A DNA stretch of 36,626 bases from an uncultured Lachnospiraceae bacterium (lineage in GTDB: Bacteria > Bacillota > Clostridia > Lachnospirales > Lachnospiraceae), in contig CALWDR010000045.1 in the NCBI GenBank assembly GCA_944376745.1, positions 1 through 36,626 of the forward strand. The letters are read 5' to 3'. Positions within the stretch are counted from its first letter, which is position 1. Each line of letters starts with the position of its first letter. Below, one piece after another: positions 14,128-23,604 of the stretch. The notes beneath the pieces were generated by a model. That model worked only from the letters and a program-made list of their open reading frames with translations, was not told the DNA's origin and ran no database searches. Both the position numbers and the translations under genes were made by a program.

Positions 14128-15882
14128 ATGATAAAAACCATATTTGCCCAGGTGAAGCAATACAAGAAAGCCTCGCTTCTCACGCCTGTGTTCACAGCTC
14201 TGGAGGCTGTGCTGGAGCTGTTGCTCCCCATGGCGATGGCGTCCATCATAGACGATGGGATTCAGAAGGGCGATCTGAGGCATGTATTTTACTGCGGCGC
14301 GCTGATGATTTTGATGGCGGGCTTTGGCCTTACCTTCGGTATCCTGGCGGGCCGGACGGCGGCCTATGCCTCCAGCGGTTTTGCCTGTAACTTAAGGGAC
14401 AGCATGTTTGCCCATATTCAGACTTTTTCCTTCCACAACATCGACAAATTCAGCACGGCGGGGCTGGTGACCAGGCTCACCACGGATGTGACCAACCTGC
14501 AGAACGCCTATCAGATGATCTTAAGGATGTGCGTCCGGGCCCCTGTGATGCTGGTGTTCGCCCTGGTGATGTCCATTCTCATCAATCCGGGCCTAAGCAC
14601 GATCTTCCTGGTGGCCATTGTGATACTGGGCTCCATCCTGTTTCTCATTGTCCGGCGCTCCATGCCCCTCTTTGACAAAGTGTTTGACCGCTACGACGAG
14701 CTCAATGCCAGCGTGCAGGAAAATATTTCCGGCATCCGGGTGGTGAAGGCCTTCGTCCGGGAGGAGCACGAAAAGGGAAAATTCACCAAGGCCGCCGATC
14801 ACATTTACGAGATGTTTGTAAAGGCCGAATCCATAGTGGCCCTGAACAGTCCCGTGATGATGTTCGTGGTGTACGCCTGTATCCTGGGCTTGTCCTGGCT
14901 GGGCGCCCGGATGATCGTGGGTGGAAGCATGACCACCGGGGAACTGACCAGCATGCTCAGCTATGTGATGTGTATCCTCATGAGTCTGATGATGCTGTCC
15001 ATGATCTTCGTGATGCTGACCCTGAGCATGGCCAGCGCCAGGCGGATCGCCGAGGTGTTGAATGAGCAGGCGGACCTTGTCAATCCTGCGGACCCGGATT
15101 ATGATGTGCCGGACGGGCGGGTGGATTTTGATCATGTGTCCTTCGCCTACGGAACCGGGACCGGCAAGCCGGTGTTAAAGGATATCGATCTGCATATCAA
15201 AGCCGGGGAGACCATCGGCATCATCGGCGGAACCGGAAGCGCCAAGTCCAGTCTTGTCAATCTCATCAGCCGCCTCTACGACGTGACGGAGGGAAGCGTC
15301 CGGGTGGGCGGCAAGGACGTGCGGACCTACGATCTGGAAACGCTGCGCAATCAGGTGGCCGTGGTGCTTCAGAAAAATGTGCTTTTCTCCGGCACCATCC
15401 TGGAAAATCTCCGCTGGGGCGACAAGGAGGCCTCCAGGGAGGACTGTGTCCGGGTCTGCAAAATGGCCTGCGCCGACGAATTTATCCGTCAGTTCCCGGA
15501 TGGATACGACACCTACATCGAGCAGGGCGGGACCAACGTGTCCGGCGGGCAGAGGCAGCGGCTCTGTATCGCCCGTGCCCTCTTAAAAAAGCCGAAGATC
15601 CTGATTCTGGACGATTCCACCTCCGCCGTGGACACGGCCACCGACGCCAGGATCCGCAAAGCTTTTCGGGAGGAGATACCGGGAACCACCAAGTTCATCA
15701 TTGCCCAGCGGATCTCCAGCATCCAGGACGCGGACCGGATACTGGTCCTTAACGAGGGCCGGATCGACGGTTTTGACACCCACGAGAAGCTTCTGGCCTC
15801 CAACGCCATTTACCGGGAGGTCTATGAGAGCCAGACCCAGGGCGGCGGCGATTTTGATGAGAATGGAGGGGAAGCGGCATGA
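14128..15882 (+). CDS. Heterodimeric ABC exporter, first half-transporter (degenerate ATP site)
   Basis: The start ATG 14128 follows AAAGGAG; the product has 584 residues with six membrane helices in the first 310. The ATPase part has a Walker A GGTGSAKSS (367-375, Lys373), signature SGGQRQR (472-478) and Walker B LILDDSTSAVD, in which D496 replaces the catalytic Glu. A switched-off ATP site of this kind is typical of one partner in heterodimeric multidrug exporters. The partner gene overlaps by four bases (ATGA at 15879-15882), so the two are translated together. Control by the upstream MarR protein is likely. The substrate cannot be read from sequence; drugs or lipophilic toxins are usual. 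Confidence 0.9.
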   Translation: MIKTIFAQVKQYKKASLLTPVFTALEAVLELLLPMAMASIIDDGIQKGDLRHVFYCGALMILMAGFGLTFGILAGRTAAYASSGFACNLRDSMFAHIQTFSFHNIDKFSTAGLVTRLTTDVTNLQNAYQMILRMCVRAPVMLVFALVMSILINPGLSTIFLVAIVILGSILFLIVRRSMPLFDKVFDRYDELNASVQENISGIRVVKAFVREEHEKGKFTKAADHIYEMFVKAESIVALNSPVMMFVVYACILGLSWLGARMIVGGSMTTGELTSMLSYVMCILMSLMMLSMIFVMLTLSMASARRIAEVLNEQADLVNPADPDYDVPDGRVDFDHVSFAYGTGTGKPVLKDIDLHIKAGETIGIIGGTGSAKSSLVNLISRLYDVTEGSVRVGGKDVRTYDLETLRNQVAVVLQKNVLFSGTILENLRWGDKEASREDCVRVCKMACADEFIRQFPDGYDTYIEQGGTNVSGGQRQRLCIARALLKKPKILILDDSTSAVDTATDARIRKAFREEIPGTTKFIIAQRISSIQDADRILVLNEGRIDGFDTHEKLLASNAIYREVYESQTQGGGDFDENGGEAA

Positions 15883-17720
15883 AACGTTTGATTGGGATGA
15901 TTTTAAAAAATTATACACCGCACTGTATCCTGGTGGTGATCTGTATCGTGATCTCGGCTTACGCCAATGTGCAGGGAGTCCTGTTTACCCAGAGCCTCAT
16001 CGACGATTATATCATGCCTCTGACGGGGACGGCCAACCCGGATTTCGGGCCTCTTGGCGCGGCGATCTTAAAGGTGGCCGTCGTCTATCTGGCCGGCGTT
16101 CTCTGTACCTGGGGATTTAACCGGATCATGGTAAATGTCAGCCAGGGAACCATGCGGAACTTAAGAAAAGCGTTGTTTGACCGCATGGAATCCCTGCCCA
16201 TCCGGTATTTTGACACCCATTCCCACGGGGATGTGATGTCCATCTACACCAACGACACGGATACCTTAAGGCAGTTGATCGGGCAGAGCATACCGCAGCT
16301 TCTAAACAGCGGGATTTCCATTGTCACCGTGTTTTTCAGCATGATCCTTCTGGATGTGCCCCTGACCCTGATGTCCCTGCTGATGGTGGCCGTCATGCTC
16401 CTGGTCACCAGGAAGATCGCGGGCATGTCCCGGATCTATTTCCAGACCCAGCAGAAAAATCTCGGGGTCGTGAACGGCTACATCGAGGAGATGATGGAGG
16501 GCCAGAAGGTGGTGAAGGTATTCTGCCATGAGGCGGAGAATCTCGCCCGGTTCCGGCAGCTCAACGAGAATCTGCGGGACAGCGCCGACAACGCCAATAA
16601 GTATGCCAACATTTTGATGCCCGCCATCGCCCAGCTTGGAAATATCAGCTATGTGGTCTGCGCCCTGGTGGGAGCAGTGCTGGCCATTAACGGCTACGCG
16701 GGCCTGACCATCGGCGTGCTGGTGTCCTTCCTGACCTTGAACAAGAGCTTCAACCAGCCCATCGGCCAGGTGAGCCAGCAGCTGAACAGCGTGATCATGG
16801 CCGGAGCCGGCGCGGAGCGGATTTTTGCCCTGTTGGACGAGGAGCCGGAGGTGGACGAGGGCTATGTGACCCTGGTAAACGCCAAAAGGAACGAGAAGGG
16901 CGAGCTTACAGAGTGTAAGGAGCGCACCGGTCTCTGGGCCTGGAAGCACCCCCATCACGACGGGACCACCACCTACGTGGAGCTTAATGGGGACGTGGTC
17001 TTTGACGATGTGGACTTTGGCTACACGGATGAGAAGATCGTCCTCCACAACATCAGGCTGTACGCCACGCCGGGGCAGAAGATCGCCTTTGTGGGTAGCA
17101 CCGGGGCGGGCAAGACCACCATCACCAATCTCATCAACCGGTTTTACGATATCCAGGACGGCAAGATCCGCTACGACGGCATCAACATCAACAAGATACG
17201 GAAGGCGGATCTGCGAAGGAGCCTTGGGATCGTGCTCCAGGACACCCACCTTTTTACCGGGACGGTGATGGACAATATCCGCTACGGCAGACTGGACGCT
17301 ACCGATGAGGAGTGCGTGCAGGCGGCGAAGCTGGCCAACGCGGACGGCTTTGTTGAGCGCCTGCCGGAGGGCTATCAGACCATGCTCACCGGGGACGGAG
17401 CCAATCTGTCCCAGGGCCAGCGGCAGCTTCTGGCCATCGCAAGGGCGGCGGTGGCGGACCCGCCGGTGCTGATCTTGGACGAGGCCACCTCCAGCATTGA
17501 CACCCGCACCGAGGCTCTGGTACAGCAGGGCATGGACAGCCTCATGGAGGGGCGGACCACTTTCGTCATCGCCCACCGCTTAAGCACCGTGAAGAACAGC
17601 GACTGCATCATGGTGCTGGAGCAGGGGCGGATCATCGAGCGGGGCAGCCATGAGGAGCTCATCGCCCAGCAGGGGAAATATTATCAGCTGTATACCGGAA
17701 ATGCCATTGCGAAAGCATAG
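15879..17720 (+). CDS. Heterodimeric ABC exporter, second half-transporter (active ATP site)
   Basis: A 613-residue partner of the preceding gene. It has six membrane helices, then an unusual charged insertion of about 45 residues before the ATPase (TLVNAKRNEKGELTECKERT), a feature I associate with YheH-like partners. Walker A is GSTGAGKTT (406-414), the signature is LSQGQRQ (510-516) with Gln in place of the first Gly, and Walker B LILDEATSSID keeps the catalytic E535. With the first subunit this gives one degenerate and one active ATP site. A strong terminator follows at 17746, ending the marR-exporter unit. Confidence 0.9.
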   Translation: MKRLIGMILKNYTPHCILVVICIVISAYANVQGVLFTQSLIDDYIMPLTGTANPDFGPLGAAILKVAVVYLAGVLCTWGFNRIMVNVSQGTMRNLRKALFDRMESLPIRYFDTHSHGDVMSIYTNDTDTLRQLIGQSIPQLLNSGISIVTVFFSMILLDVPLTLMSLLMVAVMLLVTRKIAGMSRIYFQTQQKNLGVVNGYIEEMMEGQKVVKVFCHEAENLARFRQLNENLRDSADNANKYANILMPAIAQLGNISYVVCALVGAVLAINGYAGLTIGVLVSFLTLNKSFNQPIGQVSQQLNSVIMAGAGAERIFALLDEEPEVDEGYVTLVNAKRNEKGELTECKERTGLWAWKHPHHDGTTTYVELNGDVVFDDVDFGYTDEKIVLHNIRLYATPGQKIAFVGSTGAGKTTITNLINRFYDIQDGKIRYDGININKIRKADLRRSLGIVLQDTHLFTGTVMDNIRYGRLDATDEECVQAAKLANADGFVERLPEGYQTMLTGDGANLSQGQRQLLAIARAAVADPPVLILDEATSSIDTRTEALVQQGMDSLMEGRTTFVIAHRLSTVKNSDCIMVLEQGRIIERGSHEELIAQQGKYYQLYTGNAIAKA

Positions 17721-17745
17721 TGCAGGTGGAAAAATTTTTCAGGAG

Positions 17746-17801
17746 CGGCAGGGAATGGATGGGCGCGAGTGACGCGTCCCCTCCATTCCCTGCCGGTTTT
17801 T
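17746..17801 (+). terminator. Rho-independent terminator of the exporter operon
   Basis: Perfect 14-base arms at 17746-17759 and 17782-17795 enclose a loop that can pair further (GGGCGCG with CGCGTCCC) and are followed by GTTTTT. Confidence 0.9.
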
Positions 17802-17814
17802 ATGCAGAAACTGC

Positions 17815-17843
17815 TTGCGAAAAGAATGGATTGCCCGTATAAT
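17815..17843 (+). promoter_or_regulatory. topB promoter (TTGCGA-17-TATAAT)
   Basis: TTGCGA at 17815-17820 and TATAAT at 17838-17843 are spaced by 17 bases. The ribosome binding site GGAGGT is at about 17865 and the start codon at 17876. Confidence 0.7.
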
Positions 17844-17875
17844 AATTCGTGAATTGCTAATGATGGAGGTTTTCA

Positions 17876-20161
17876 ATGAAAAAGCTGGTTATCGCGGAAA
17901 AGCCCAGCGTGGGCCGGGACATCGCCAGGGTGCTGGGCTGTAAGCAGGACGGAAACGGATTCCTGGAGGGAAAAGATTATATCGTCACCTGGGCCCTTGG
18001 GCATCTGGTGGAGCTGGCGGACCCGGAGAGCTACGGGGAGCAGTGGAAGGAGTGGAAGCTGGAGACTCTTCCCATGCTGCCTAAGAAGCTGGAGCTTCAG
18101 GTGATCAAAAAGACCGGGAAGCAGTATCAGACAGTGAAAAGTCAGATGTACCGGAAGGATGTGGACACCCTGATCATCGCCACGGACGCCGGGCGGGAGG
18201 GAGAGCTTGTGGCCCGCTGGATCATCGAGAAGGCCGGGGTGCGAAAGCCCATGAAGCGGCTGTGGATCTCTTCGGTCACGGACAAGGCCATCCGGGAGGG
18301 CTTTGCCCATCTGAAGGACGCCAGGGAGTATCAGCACCTCTATGAGGCGGCGGTGGCCCGGGCGGAGGCGGACTGGCTGGTGGGCTTAAATGCCACAAGG
18401 GCATTGACGGTGAAGTACAATGCCCAACTGTCCTGCGGGCGCGTGCAGACCCCGACTCTTGCCATGATCGCCAAGCGGGGAGAGCAGATCCGGCAGTTTC
18501 AGCCCCAGAGCTATTACGGATACCGGGCCCAGGGGGCCGGGATCTCCTGGAGCTGGAGGTCTGGAAAAACGGGCGGCGGCACTACCTTTTCCAGGGAGGA
18601 GATCGAGGCGGTACAGCGTCTGACCGAAGGGGGCCGCGCCGTGGTGACAGCGGTACAGAAGAAGGAGAGGCGCACCTACGCGCCCAAGCTTTACGATCTG
18701 ACCAGCCTGCAGCAGGAGGCCAACAAAAAATACGGATTTTCGGCGAAACAGACGCTGAACTATATGCAGAGCCTCTATGAGCGCCACAAGGTGGTGACCT
18801 ACCCCAGAACGGATTCCCGGTATCTGACTACGGATATCGTGGAGACATTGGCGGACCGGGTGAAGGCCTGCCGGGGCGGGGAGTATACCGCCGTGTGTGC
18901 CCGGATCTTGAAGGCGCCCATCCAGGGAAATAAATCCTTTGTGGACAACAGCAGGGTTTCCGACCACCATGCCATCATCCCCACGGAGCAGGGCATTCGC
19001 ATGAATGAATTGGAGTACGGGGAGCGGAAGATCTACGAGCTTGTGGTGTCCCGGTTTCTGGCGGTGCTGCTGCCGCCCTGCGTGTATGAGGAGACCTTCG
19101 TCACGGCGGAGTGCGGCGGGGAGATATTTACGGCCAGGGGAAACCGGATTTTGCAGGCCGGATGGAGGGAAGCCTATCCCTATGAGGAGGAAGAGGATGA
19201 GGAGGATTTTCCGGGAGGAGATCTTGCCGCAGGAGATTTTACGGGAGGAGCTGTTGGGGCGGCAGACTCTTTTGCAGGAGAGGCTTCCAGGTCTGAGGCT
19301 TCTTACGCAGGCGGCGGGAAGCTGCCGGAGCTTCCGGCTTTAGAAAAAGGGCAGAAGGTGGCGTTTACCCACGGCAAGATCACCGAGGGCAAAACAAAGC
19401 CGCCCCTTCCCTTTACGGAGGCCACGCTTTTGGCCGCCATGGAAAATCCGGTGAAATATATGGATACCAGGGACAAGGAGCTGATCAAGACGCTGGGGGA
19501 GACCGGCGGCCTTGGGACGGTGGCCACCCGTGCCGATATCATTGAGAAGCTTTTTAACAGCTTTATGATGGAGAAGAAGGACCAGTACATCCATCTGACC
19601 GCCAAGGGCCGCCAGGTGCTTACGCTGGCGCCAAAGGCCCTGACCACCCCGGAGCTTACCGCCCGCTGGGAGCAGCGGCTTGCGGACATTGCGAAGGGCA
19701 AGGCCAGTCCCGGGGATTTTGACGCGGAGATCCGAAGCTATACCAAAGATATCGTGGGAGAGATCATCGCCTCCTCCGCCACCTACAAGCACGAGAACAT
19801 CACCGGCAAAAAGTGTCCCCAGTGCGGAAAGCTCCTCTTGGAGGTGAACCACAAGAACGGGAAAATGCTGGTGTGCCAGGACCGGGAGTGCGGCTACCGC
19901 AGGACCTTATCCCGCCTCACCAACGCCCGCTGTCCCCAGTGTCATAAGAAGATGGAGCTTGTGGGCGAGGGGGAAAATAAGCGGTTCACCTGCGTCTGCG
20001 GCTACCGGGAGAAGCTGTCGGCCTTCGAGAAGCGCAGGCAGGAGAGCGGAGGCGGCGTCTCCAAGAGGGACGTATCGCGGTACTTAGAGCAGCAGAAGAA
20101 GGAGGCCAAAGAGCCTGTGAATAACGCCTTCGCGGAGGCGTTGGCGAAGCTGAAGCTGTAA
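17876..20161 (+). CDS. topB: DNA topoisomerase III (type IA)
   Basis: A 761-residue type IA topoisomerase that cuts and passes single strands to relax or unlink DNA. The N-terminal TOPRIM domain starts KLVIAEKPSVGRDIARVLG and has the metal-binding DAGREGE (Asp104 onward). The active tyrosine is Tyr309 in VTYPRTDSRYL. AGREGELVARWI and RVQTPTLAMI are the standard family motifs. The C-terminus carries two zinc-ribbon-like units (CPQCGKLLL...CQDRECGY and CPQCHKKMEL...CVCGY). About 50 residues around 440-490 are a Glu/Asp- then Gly/Ala-rich insertion encoded by repetitive GAGGAG-type DNA, probably a surface loop. No mobile-element genes adjoin, so it may be the housekeeping copy. Confidence 0.95.
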   Translation: MKKLVIAEKPSVGRDIARVLGCKQDGNGFLEGKDYIVTWALGHLVELADPESYGEQWKEWKLETLPMLPKKLELQVIKKTGKQYQTVKSQMYRKDVDTLIIATDAGREGELVARWIIEKAGVRKPMKRLWISSVTDKAIREGFAHLKDAREYQHLYEAAVARAEADWLVGLNATRALTVKYNAQLSCGRVQTPTLAMIAKRGEQIRQFQPQSYYGYRAQGAGISWSWRSGKTGGGTTFSREEIEAVQRLTEGGRAVVTAVQKKERRTYAPKLYDLTSLQQEANKKYGFSAKQTLNYMQSLYERHKVVTYPRTDSRYLTTDIVETLADRVKACRGGEYTAVCARILKAPIQGNKSFVDNSRVSDHHAIIPTEQGIRMNELEYGERKIYELVVSRFLAVLLPPCVYEETFVTAECGGEIFTARGNRILQAGWREAYPYEEEEDEEDFPGGDLAAGDFTGGAVGAADSFAGEASRSEASYAGGGKLPELPALEKGQKVAFTHGKITEGKTKPPLPFTEATLLAAMENPVKYMDTRDKELIKTLGETGGLGTVATRADIIEKLFNSFMMEKKDQYIHLTAKGRQVLTLAPKALTTPELTARWEQRLADIAKGKASPGDFDAEIRSYTKDIVGEIIASSATYKHENITGKKCPQCGKLLLEVNHKNGKMLVCQDRECGYRRTLSRLTNARCPQCHKKMELVGEGENKRFTCVCGYREKLSAFEKRRQESGGGVSKRDVSRYLEQQKKEAKEPVNNAFAEALAKLKL

Positions 20162-20200
20162 AATAGGAGACATTTATGTATGGAGAGGCAGGAGGGTCGT

Positions 20201-20554
20201 ATGTATAATTTCAGCGTACTGTGGAAAAACGAGCTTGTGGCGGATGTTTCCATCTCAGAGGATGAGACGGGGTTTAAAACTTTAAACTATATCCGGCGGT
20301 ATACCGAGGATGTGGGAAAACAGCCCTTTGGGGGGATCCGGTTGGATTTAGCCCGGGTGTACGAATTTCTGGAGGGGCGCTGGTTCGAACGGGCCCGGCC
20401 GGATGTACCGGAGCAGCTGCAATATCTGGGACTTACGGAATATAATCCGTGGGAGATCGTGAAGAAAACCCACGGCGTGATGTTTGAGGATTTTATCTGG
20501 GTCCGCTTTGAAGGGGAGGCACTTACGTGGGAAGATGTGAAGATTCGGGATTAA
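20201..20554 (+). CDS. Small partner protein upstream of a HipA-like kinase
   Basis: ATG 20201 with AGGAGGG just upstream is preferred to ATG 20180, giving 117 residues. It starts MYNFSVLWKNELVADVSISED, has KQPFGGIRLDLARVYEFLEGR in the middle and ends EDFIWVRFEGEALTWEDVKIR. I recognise the combination with the following kinase gene from other Lachnospiraceae, but no named domain. By position and size it resembles the small HipS-type subunit of split HipA systems; sequence homology to HipS is not claimed. It is acidic and soluble, with no helix-turn-helix, so it is not a classical HipB antitoxin. Confidence 0.6.
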   Translation: MYNFSVLWKNELVADVSISEDETGFKTLNYIRRYTEDVGKQPFGGIRLDLARVYEFLEGRWFERARPDVPEQLQYLGLTEYNPWEIVKKTHGVMFEDFIWVRFEGEALTWEDVKIRD

Positions 20555-20559
20555 GGAAT

Positions 20560-21300
20560 GTGATACTGGACAAAACATATATTCGGAATATGGATAACAG
20601 TTCCAAAGGAACACAGTTGAAATTTTTTAAAGACGGCGTCTGGTATAAGCAGAACCGTACAGGGTATGAAGGGACGGCGGAAGCTTTATGTTCGTTGCTT
20701 TTGTCTTATTCTAATATTGAGGATTTTGTAAGATATGAGGAATGCAAGATAAACGGAAGAAGCGGCTGCCGATCCGAAAATTTTCTGAAGGATGGAGAGG
20801 AATGCATTACTCTGCAGCGTCTGTATGAATATCACGTGGGCGGGCAGCTTCAAGAGGCAGTTTTACGGTTTGAAACTGTGGAGGAGCGAATTGCGTTTGT
20901 GCTTACGTTTGTGAAAAAGTCGGCAGATTTAGATTTGCGCGGTTACCTGGCCAGGCTTCTGACCTTTGATATGGTAACCTTGAATATAGACCGGCATTTT
21001 CACAATATTTGTGTCATACGCAAGGAAGATGGCCGGTACCGGCAGGCTCCGGTCTTTGATAATGGCGCGGCGCTGCTGAGTAATTTCGGCATTTTCCCTG
21101 TGGAGGATGATCTGGAAAAAAATATTGCCCGCGCGGCGGCGGCCCCCTTCAGCGGAAGCTTCGAACTTCAGGCAAAGGCGCTGGGACTGGACTTTCGAGT
21201 GAAAGCGGATATTTTGAAAAAGCTGAAAACCTGGCCGGACTGCCGGGCAAAGCAGGTGCTCTTGCATCAATTAAGCCGTTACAAATTTTTGGTTTGTTGA
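20560..21300 (+). CDS. HipA-like serine/threonine kinase (CtkA-type)
   Basis: The family start VILDKTYIRNMDNSSKGTQ favours GTG 20560 (246 residues). GTG 20527, with GGGAGG seven bases upstream, is an alternative that overlaps the partner gene. The kinase core is visible: GTQLKFFKDGVWYKQN as a nucleotide-binding hairpin, TLNIDRHFHNICVI as the catalytic loop (Asp144 and Asn149, counted from 20560), and APVFDNGAALLS as the metal-binding DNG motif. HipA-type kinases phosphorylate translation factors or aminoacyl-tRNA synthetases and act as toxins. The tight link to the small partner suggests a toxin-neutraliser pair, but no HTH antitoxin is present. The stop codon overlaps the feo promoter. Confidence 0.75.
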   Translation: MILDKTYIRNMDNSSKGTQLKFFKDGVWYKQNRTGYEGTAEALCSLLLSYSNIEDFVRYEECKINGRSGCRSENFLKDGEECITLQRLYEYHVGGQLQEAVLRFETVEERIAFVLTFVKKSADLDLRGYLARLLTFDMVTLNIDRHFHNICVIRKEDGRYRQAPVFDNGAALLSNFGIFPVEDDLEKNIARAAAAPFSGSFELQAKALGLDFRVKADILKKLKTWPDCRAKQVLLHQLSRYKFLVC

Positions 21301-21325
21301 CAATCCCGCACAATGAGCATATAAT
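21297..21325 (+). promoter_or_regulatory. feoAB promoter, full consensus (TTGACA-17-TATAAT)
   Basis: TTGACA at 21297-21302 and TATAAT at 21320-21325 are both perfect with a 17-base spacer. The -35 box overlaps the stop codon of the kinase gene. I see no convincing Fur or DtxR box in the 58-base leader. Confidence 0.9.
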
Positions 21326-21382
21326 AAATTCGTTCACAGATACGGACAAATAAGAAAAATTGCGGCGAGGAAGGGACATAGG

Positions 21383-21625
21383 ATGACATTGCTGGAAGGA
21401 ACGCCCAGGGAACAATATCTGGTGAAGGAGATCAACACGGAGGAGGCCATTACACGCCGCCTGGAGGCTCTCGGCATCAACGAGGGGACTGCTCTCGCGC
21501 TGATGAACCGGAAACGGAACGGCGCGTTGATCATCAAGGTGCGGGGGACCCGGTGGGCCATCGGGAAGGAGATTGCCAGGGGAATTTTGGTTGAGCCGGC
21601 AGGCGGGAAGGAGGGAGAGCGATGA
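21383..21625 (+). CDS. feoA: Ferrous iron transport protein A
   Basis: An 80-residue FeoA with an SH3-like fold: EEAITRRLEALGINEGTALALM then GALIIKVRGTRWAIGKEIARGILVE. ATG 21383 follows GAGGAAGGG. FeoA is a cytoplasmic partner that supports Fe(II) uptake by FeoB. It overlaps feoB by four bases (ATGA at 21622), so translation is coupled. The length is normal. Confidence 0.92.
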   Translation: MTLLEGTPREQYLVKEINTEEAITRRLEALGINEGTALALMNRKRNGALIIKVRGTRWAIGKEIARGILVEPAGGKEGER

Positions 21626-23604
21626 GATCCATTCATGTAGGATTCGCAGGAAATCCAAACTGCGGCAAGACCACGCTGTTTAACGCCTATACGGGGGCAA
21701 ATCTGAAGGTGGCCAACTGGCCCGGCGTTACCGTGGAGAAGAAGGAGGGGGAGACTGTCTATAAAGGACAGCACCTGAAGCTGGTGGATCTGCCGGGCAT
21801 TTACAGCCTTACCTCCTATTCTATTGAGGAAAAGGTGACCCGGCGCTGCGTGATGGAGGACGACATCGACGTGATCGTCAATGTGGTGGACGCCTCGGCG
21901 CTGGAGCGGAACCTGTACCTGACGCTGCAGCTTCTGGAGCTGGGCAAGCCGGTGATCCTGGCTCTGAACATGATGGACATCGTGGAGGAGCGGGGCATGG
22001 AGATCGACCTGCACCGTCTGCCGGAGATGCTGGGCGGAATCCCGGTGGTGCCCGTCTCCGCCAGAAAGCGCACCGGTCTCGACGTGTTGATGCACGCGGT
22101 GGTACACCACTACGAGGAGCAGCACTCCCCCCATGTGGTGCAGTATTCGGAGGACCTGGAGGAGAAGATCGCGGTCCTGGAGGAAGCCCTCCATAAGGCA
22201 AATCCCGGAATCGTCAACGCCAGGTGGCACGCCATTAAGCTTCTGGAGCGGGACGAGGAGATCTCAAAGGAGTATCCCTTAAACCTCCCGGAGGTGCTGG
22301 ATAAGAGCTATGAGAAGACCATCATCAACCAGAAATACGCCTACATAGAGGAGATCATCGAAGAGACGTTGTTTTATAAGGAAGAAAAGGGCGCCTTCAC
22401 CGACAAGGTGGACCGGGTGCTGACCCATCCCGTCTGGGGGATGCCCATTTTCTTCTGCATCATGGCAGTCGTATTTTTCCTCACCTTTGCGGTGGGAGAT
22501 TTCCTGAAGGGGTACTTTGAGATCGCCCTGGACTGGTTTTCCGGCGCGGTGAGCGGGCTTCTGACGCAGCTTTCCGTGGCGGAATGGCTGGTTTCCCTGA
22601 TGGTGGACGGGATCATTGCCGGCGTGGGCGGGATTCTGACGTTTCTTCCCAACATCTTCATCCTGTTTCTGGCTCTGGCGATCCTGGAGGACAGCGGCTA
22701 TATGGCTCGGGTAGCCTATGTGATGGACAGTCTTATGGGCAGGCTGGGGCTGTCGGGCAAAGCGTTTCTTCCCATGGTGCTGGGCTTTGGCTGCACGGTG
22801 CCGGCGGTGATGGCCACCCGGGCGCTGGAGAAGGAGAAGGACAGGAGGCGGGCCATTCTGATCACGCCCTTCATGTCCTGTTCGGCCAGACTGCCCATCT
22901 ACGTCCTGTTTTCGGGGATGTTTTTTGAAAGATACGCCATGGCGGCGGCCTTCTCCATGTATGTCATCGGCCTTCTGGTGGCGATCCTGGTGGCCTTTGT
23001 GCTGCACCTTCACGATAAGAAGAAGGAGAACGGCACCCTGCTGATCGAGCTGCCCGAGTACAAGACGCCCAACGGGCGCACCATTGCCGTCTACGTGTGG
23101 GAGAAGATCAAGGATTACCTGACCAAGGCGGGGACCACCATCTTCGTGGCCTCCATCGTGATCTGGTTCCTGCTGAATTTTGGGACCGGGGGAATGGTGA
23201 AGGATGTGTCCGACAGCTTTGGAGCGGTGATCGGTCACTGGCTGGTGCCGGTGCTGGCCCCGGCAGGGCTGGGCCTGTGGCAGGTGGGCGTGGCGCTCAT
23301 CTCCGGCATTTCCGCCAAGGAGGTGGTGGTGACCAGCTTCGCGGTGCTGTTTGGCATCAGCAATCCCAATTCGGCGGAGGGCATGGCCTCCCTGACCAGC
23401 CAGCTGGGTGCTTACGGCTTCGGGGCTTTAAACGCCTACTGCCTGATGCTGTTCTGCCTGCTGTATACCCCCTGCGCGGCCACCATCGGGACCATCAAGA
23501 AGGAGACGGGTTCCCTTCTGTTCACCCTGAAAACCATCGTGTTTCAGCTGCTGGTGGCCTGGTGCGCCGCCACGCTGGTCTTTCAGATCGGCAGCCTGTT
23601 CTGA
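21622..23604 (+). CDS. feoB: Ferrous iron transporter B
   Basis: A 660-residue membrane GTPase for Fe(II) import. The N-terminal G domain shows G1 GNPNCGKTTLFN, G3 DLPGIYSLTSYS and G4 LNMMD (with NVVDA before it), followed by a helical GDI part. The membrane half has the paired gate signatures GFGCTVPAVMATR and FMSCSARLPIYVLF, and ends YTPCAATIGTI...GSLLF. At 660 residues it is slightly short of the E. coli protein, as is usual in Clostridia. No FeoC follows. A GGCAGCCTGT/ACAGGCTGCC hairpin spans its stop codon but lacks a T-tract. Confidence 0.96.
   Translation: MRSIHVGFAGNPNCGKTTLFNAYTGANLKVANWPGVTVEKKEGETVYKGQHLKLVDLPGIYSLTSYSIEEKVTRRCVMEDDIDVIVNVVDASALERNLYLTLQLLELGKPVILALNMMDIVEERGMEIDLHRLPEMLGGIPVVPVSARKRTGLDVLMHAVVHHYEEQHSPHVVQYSEDLEEKIAVLEEALHKANPGIVNARWHAIKLLERDEEISKEYPLNLPEVLDKSYEKTIINQKYAYIEEIIEETLFYKEEKGAFTDKVDRVLTHPVWGMPIFFCIMAVVFFLTFAVGDFLKGYFEIALDWFSGAVSGLLTQLSVAEWLVSLMVDGIIAGVGGILTFLPNIFILFLALAILEDSGYMARVAYVMDSLMGRLGLSGKAFLPMVLGFGCTVPAVMATRALEKEKDRRRAILITPFMSCSARLPIYVLFSGMFFERYAMAAAFSMYVIGLLVAILVAFVLHLHDKKKENGTLLIELPEYKTPNGRTIAVYVWEKIKDYLTKAGTTIFVASIVIWFLLNFGTGGMVKDVSDSFGAVIGHWLVPVLAPAGLGLWQVGVALISGISAKEVVVTSFAVLFGISNPNSAEGMASLTSQLGAYGFGALNAYCLMLFCLLYTPCAATIGTIKKETGSLLFTLKTIVFQLLVAWCAATLVFQIGSLF

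Noticed and set aside
16302..17576. Long minus-strand open frame opposite the second exporter gene
   Set aside because: It is antisense to a clear ABC exporter and rich in His, Gly and Val, as shadows of GC-rich genes are. The same applies to minus frames at 22279-23238 (feoB) and 24336-25340 (hydrogenase).
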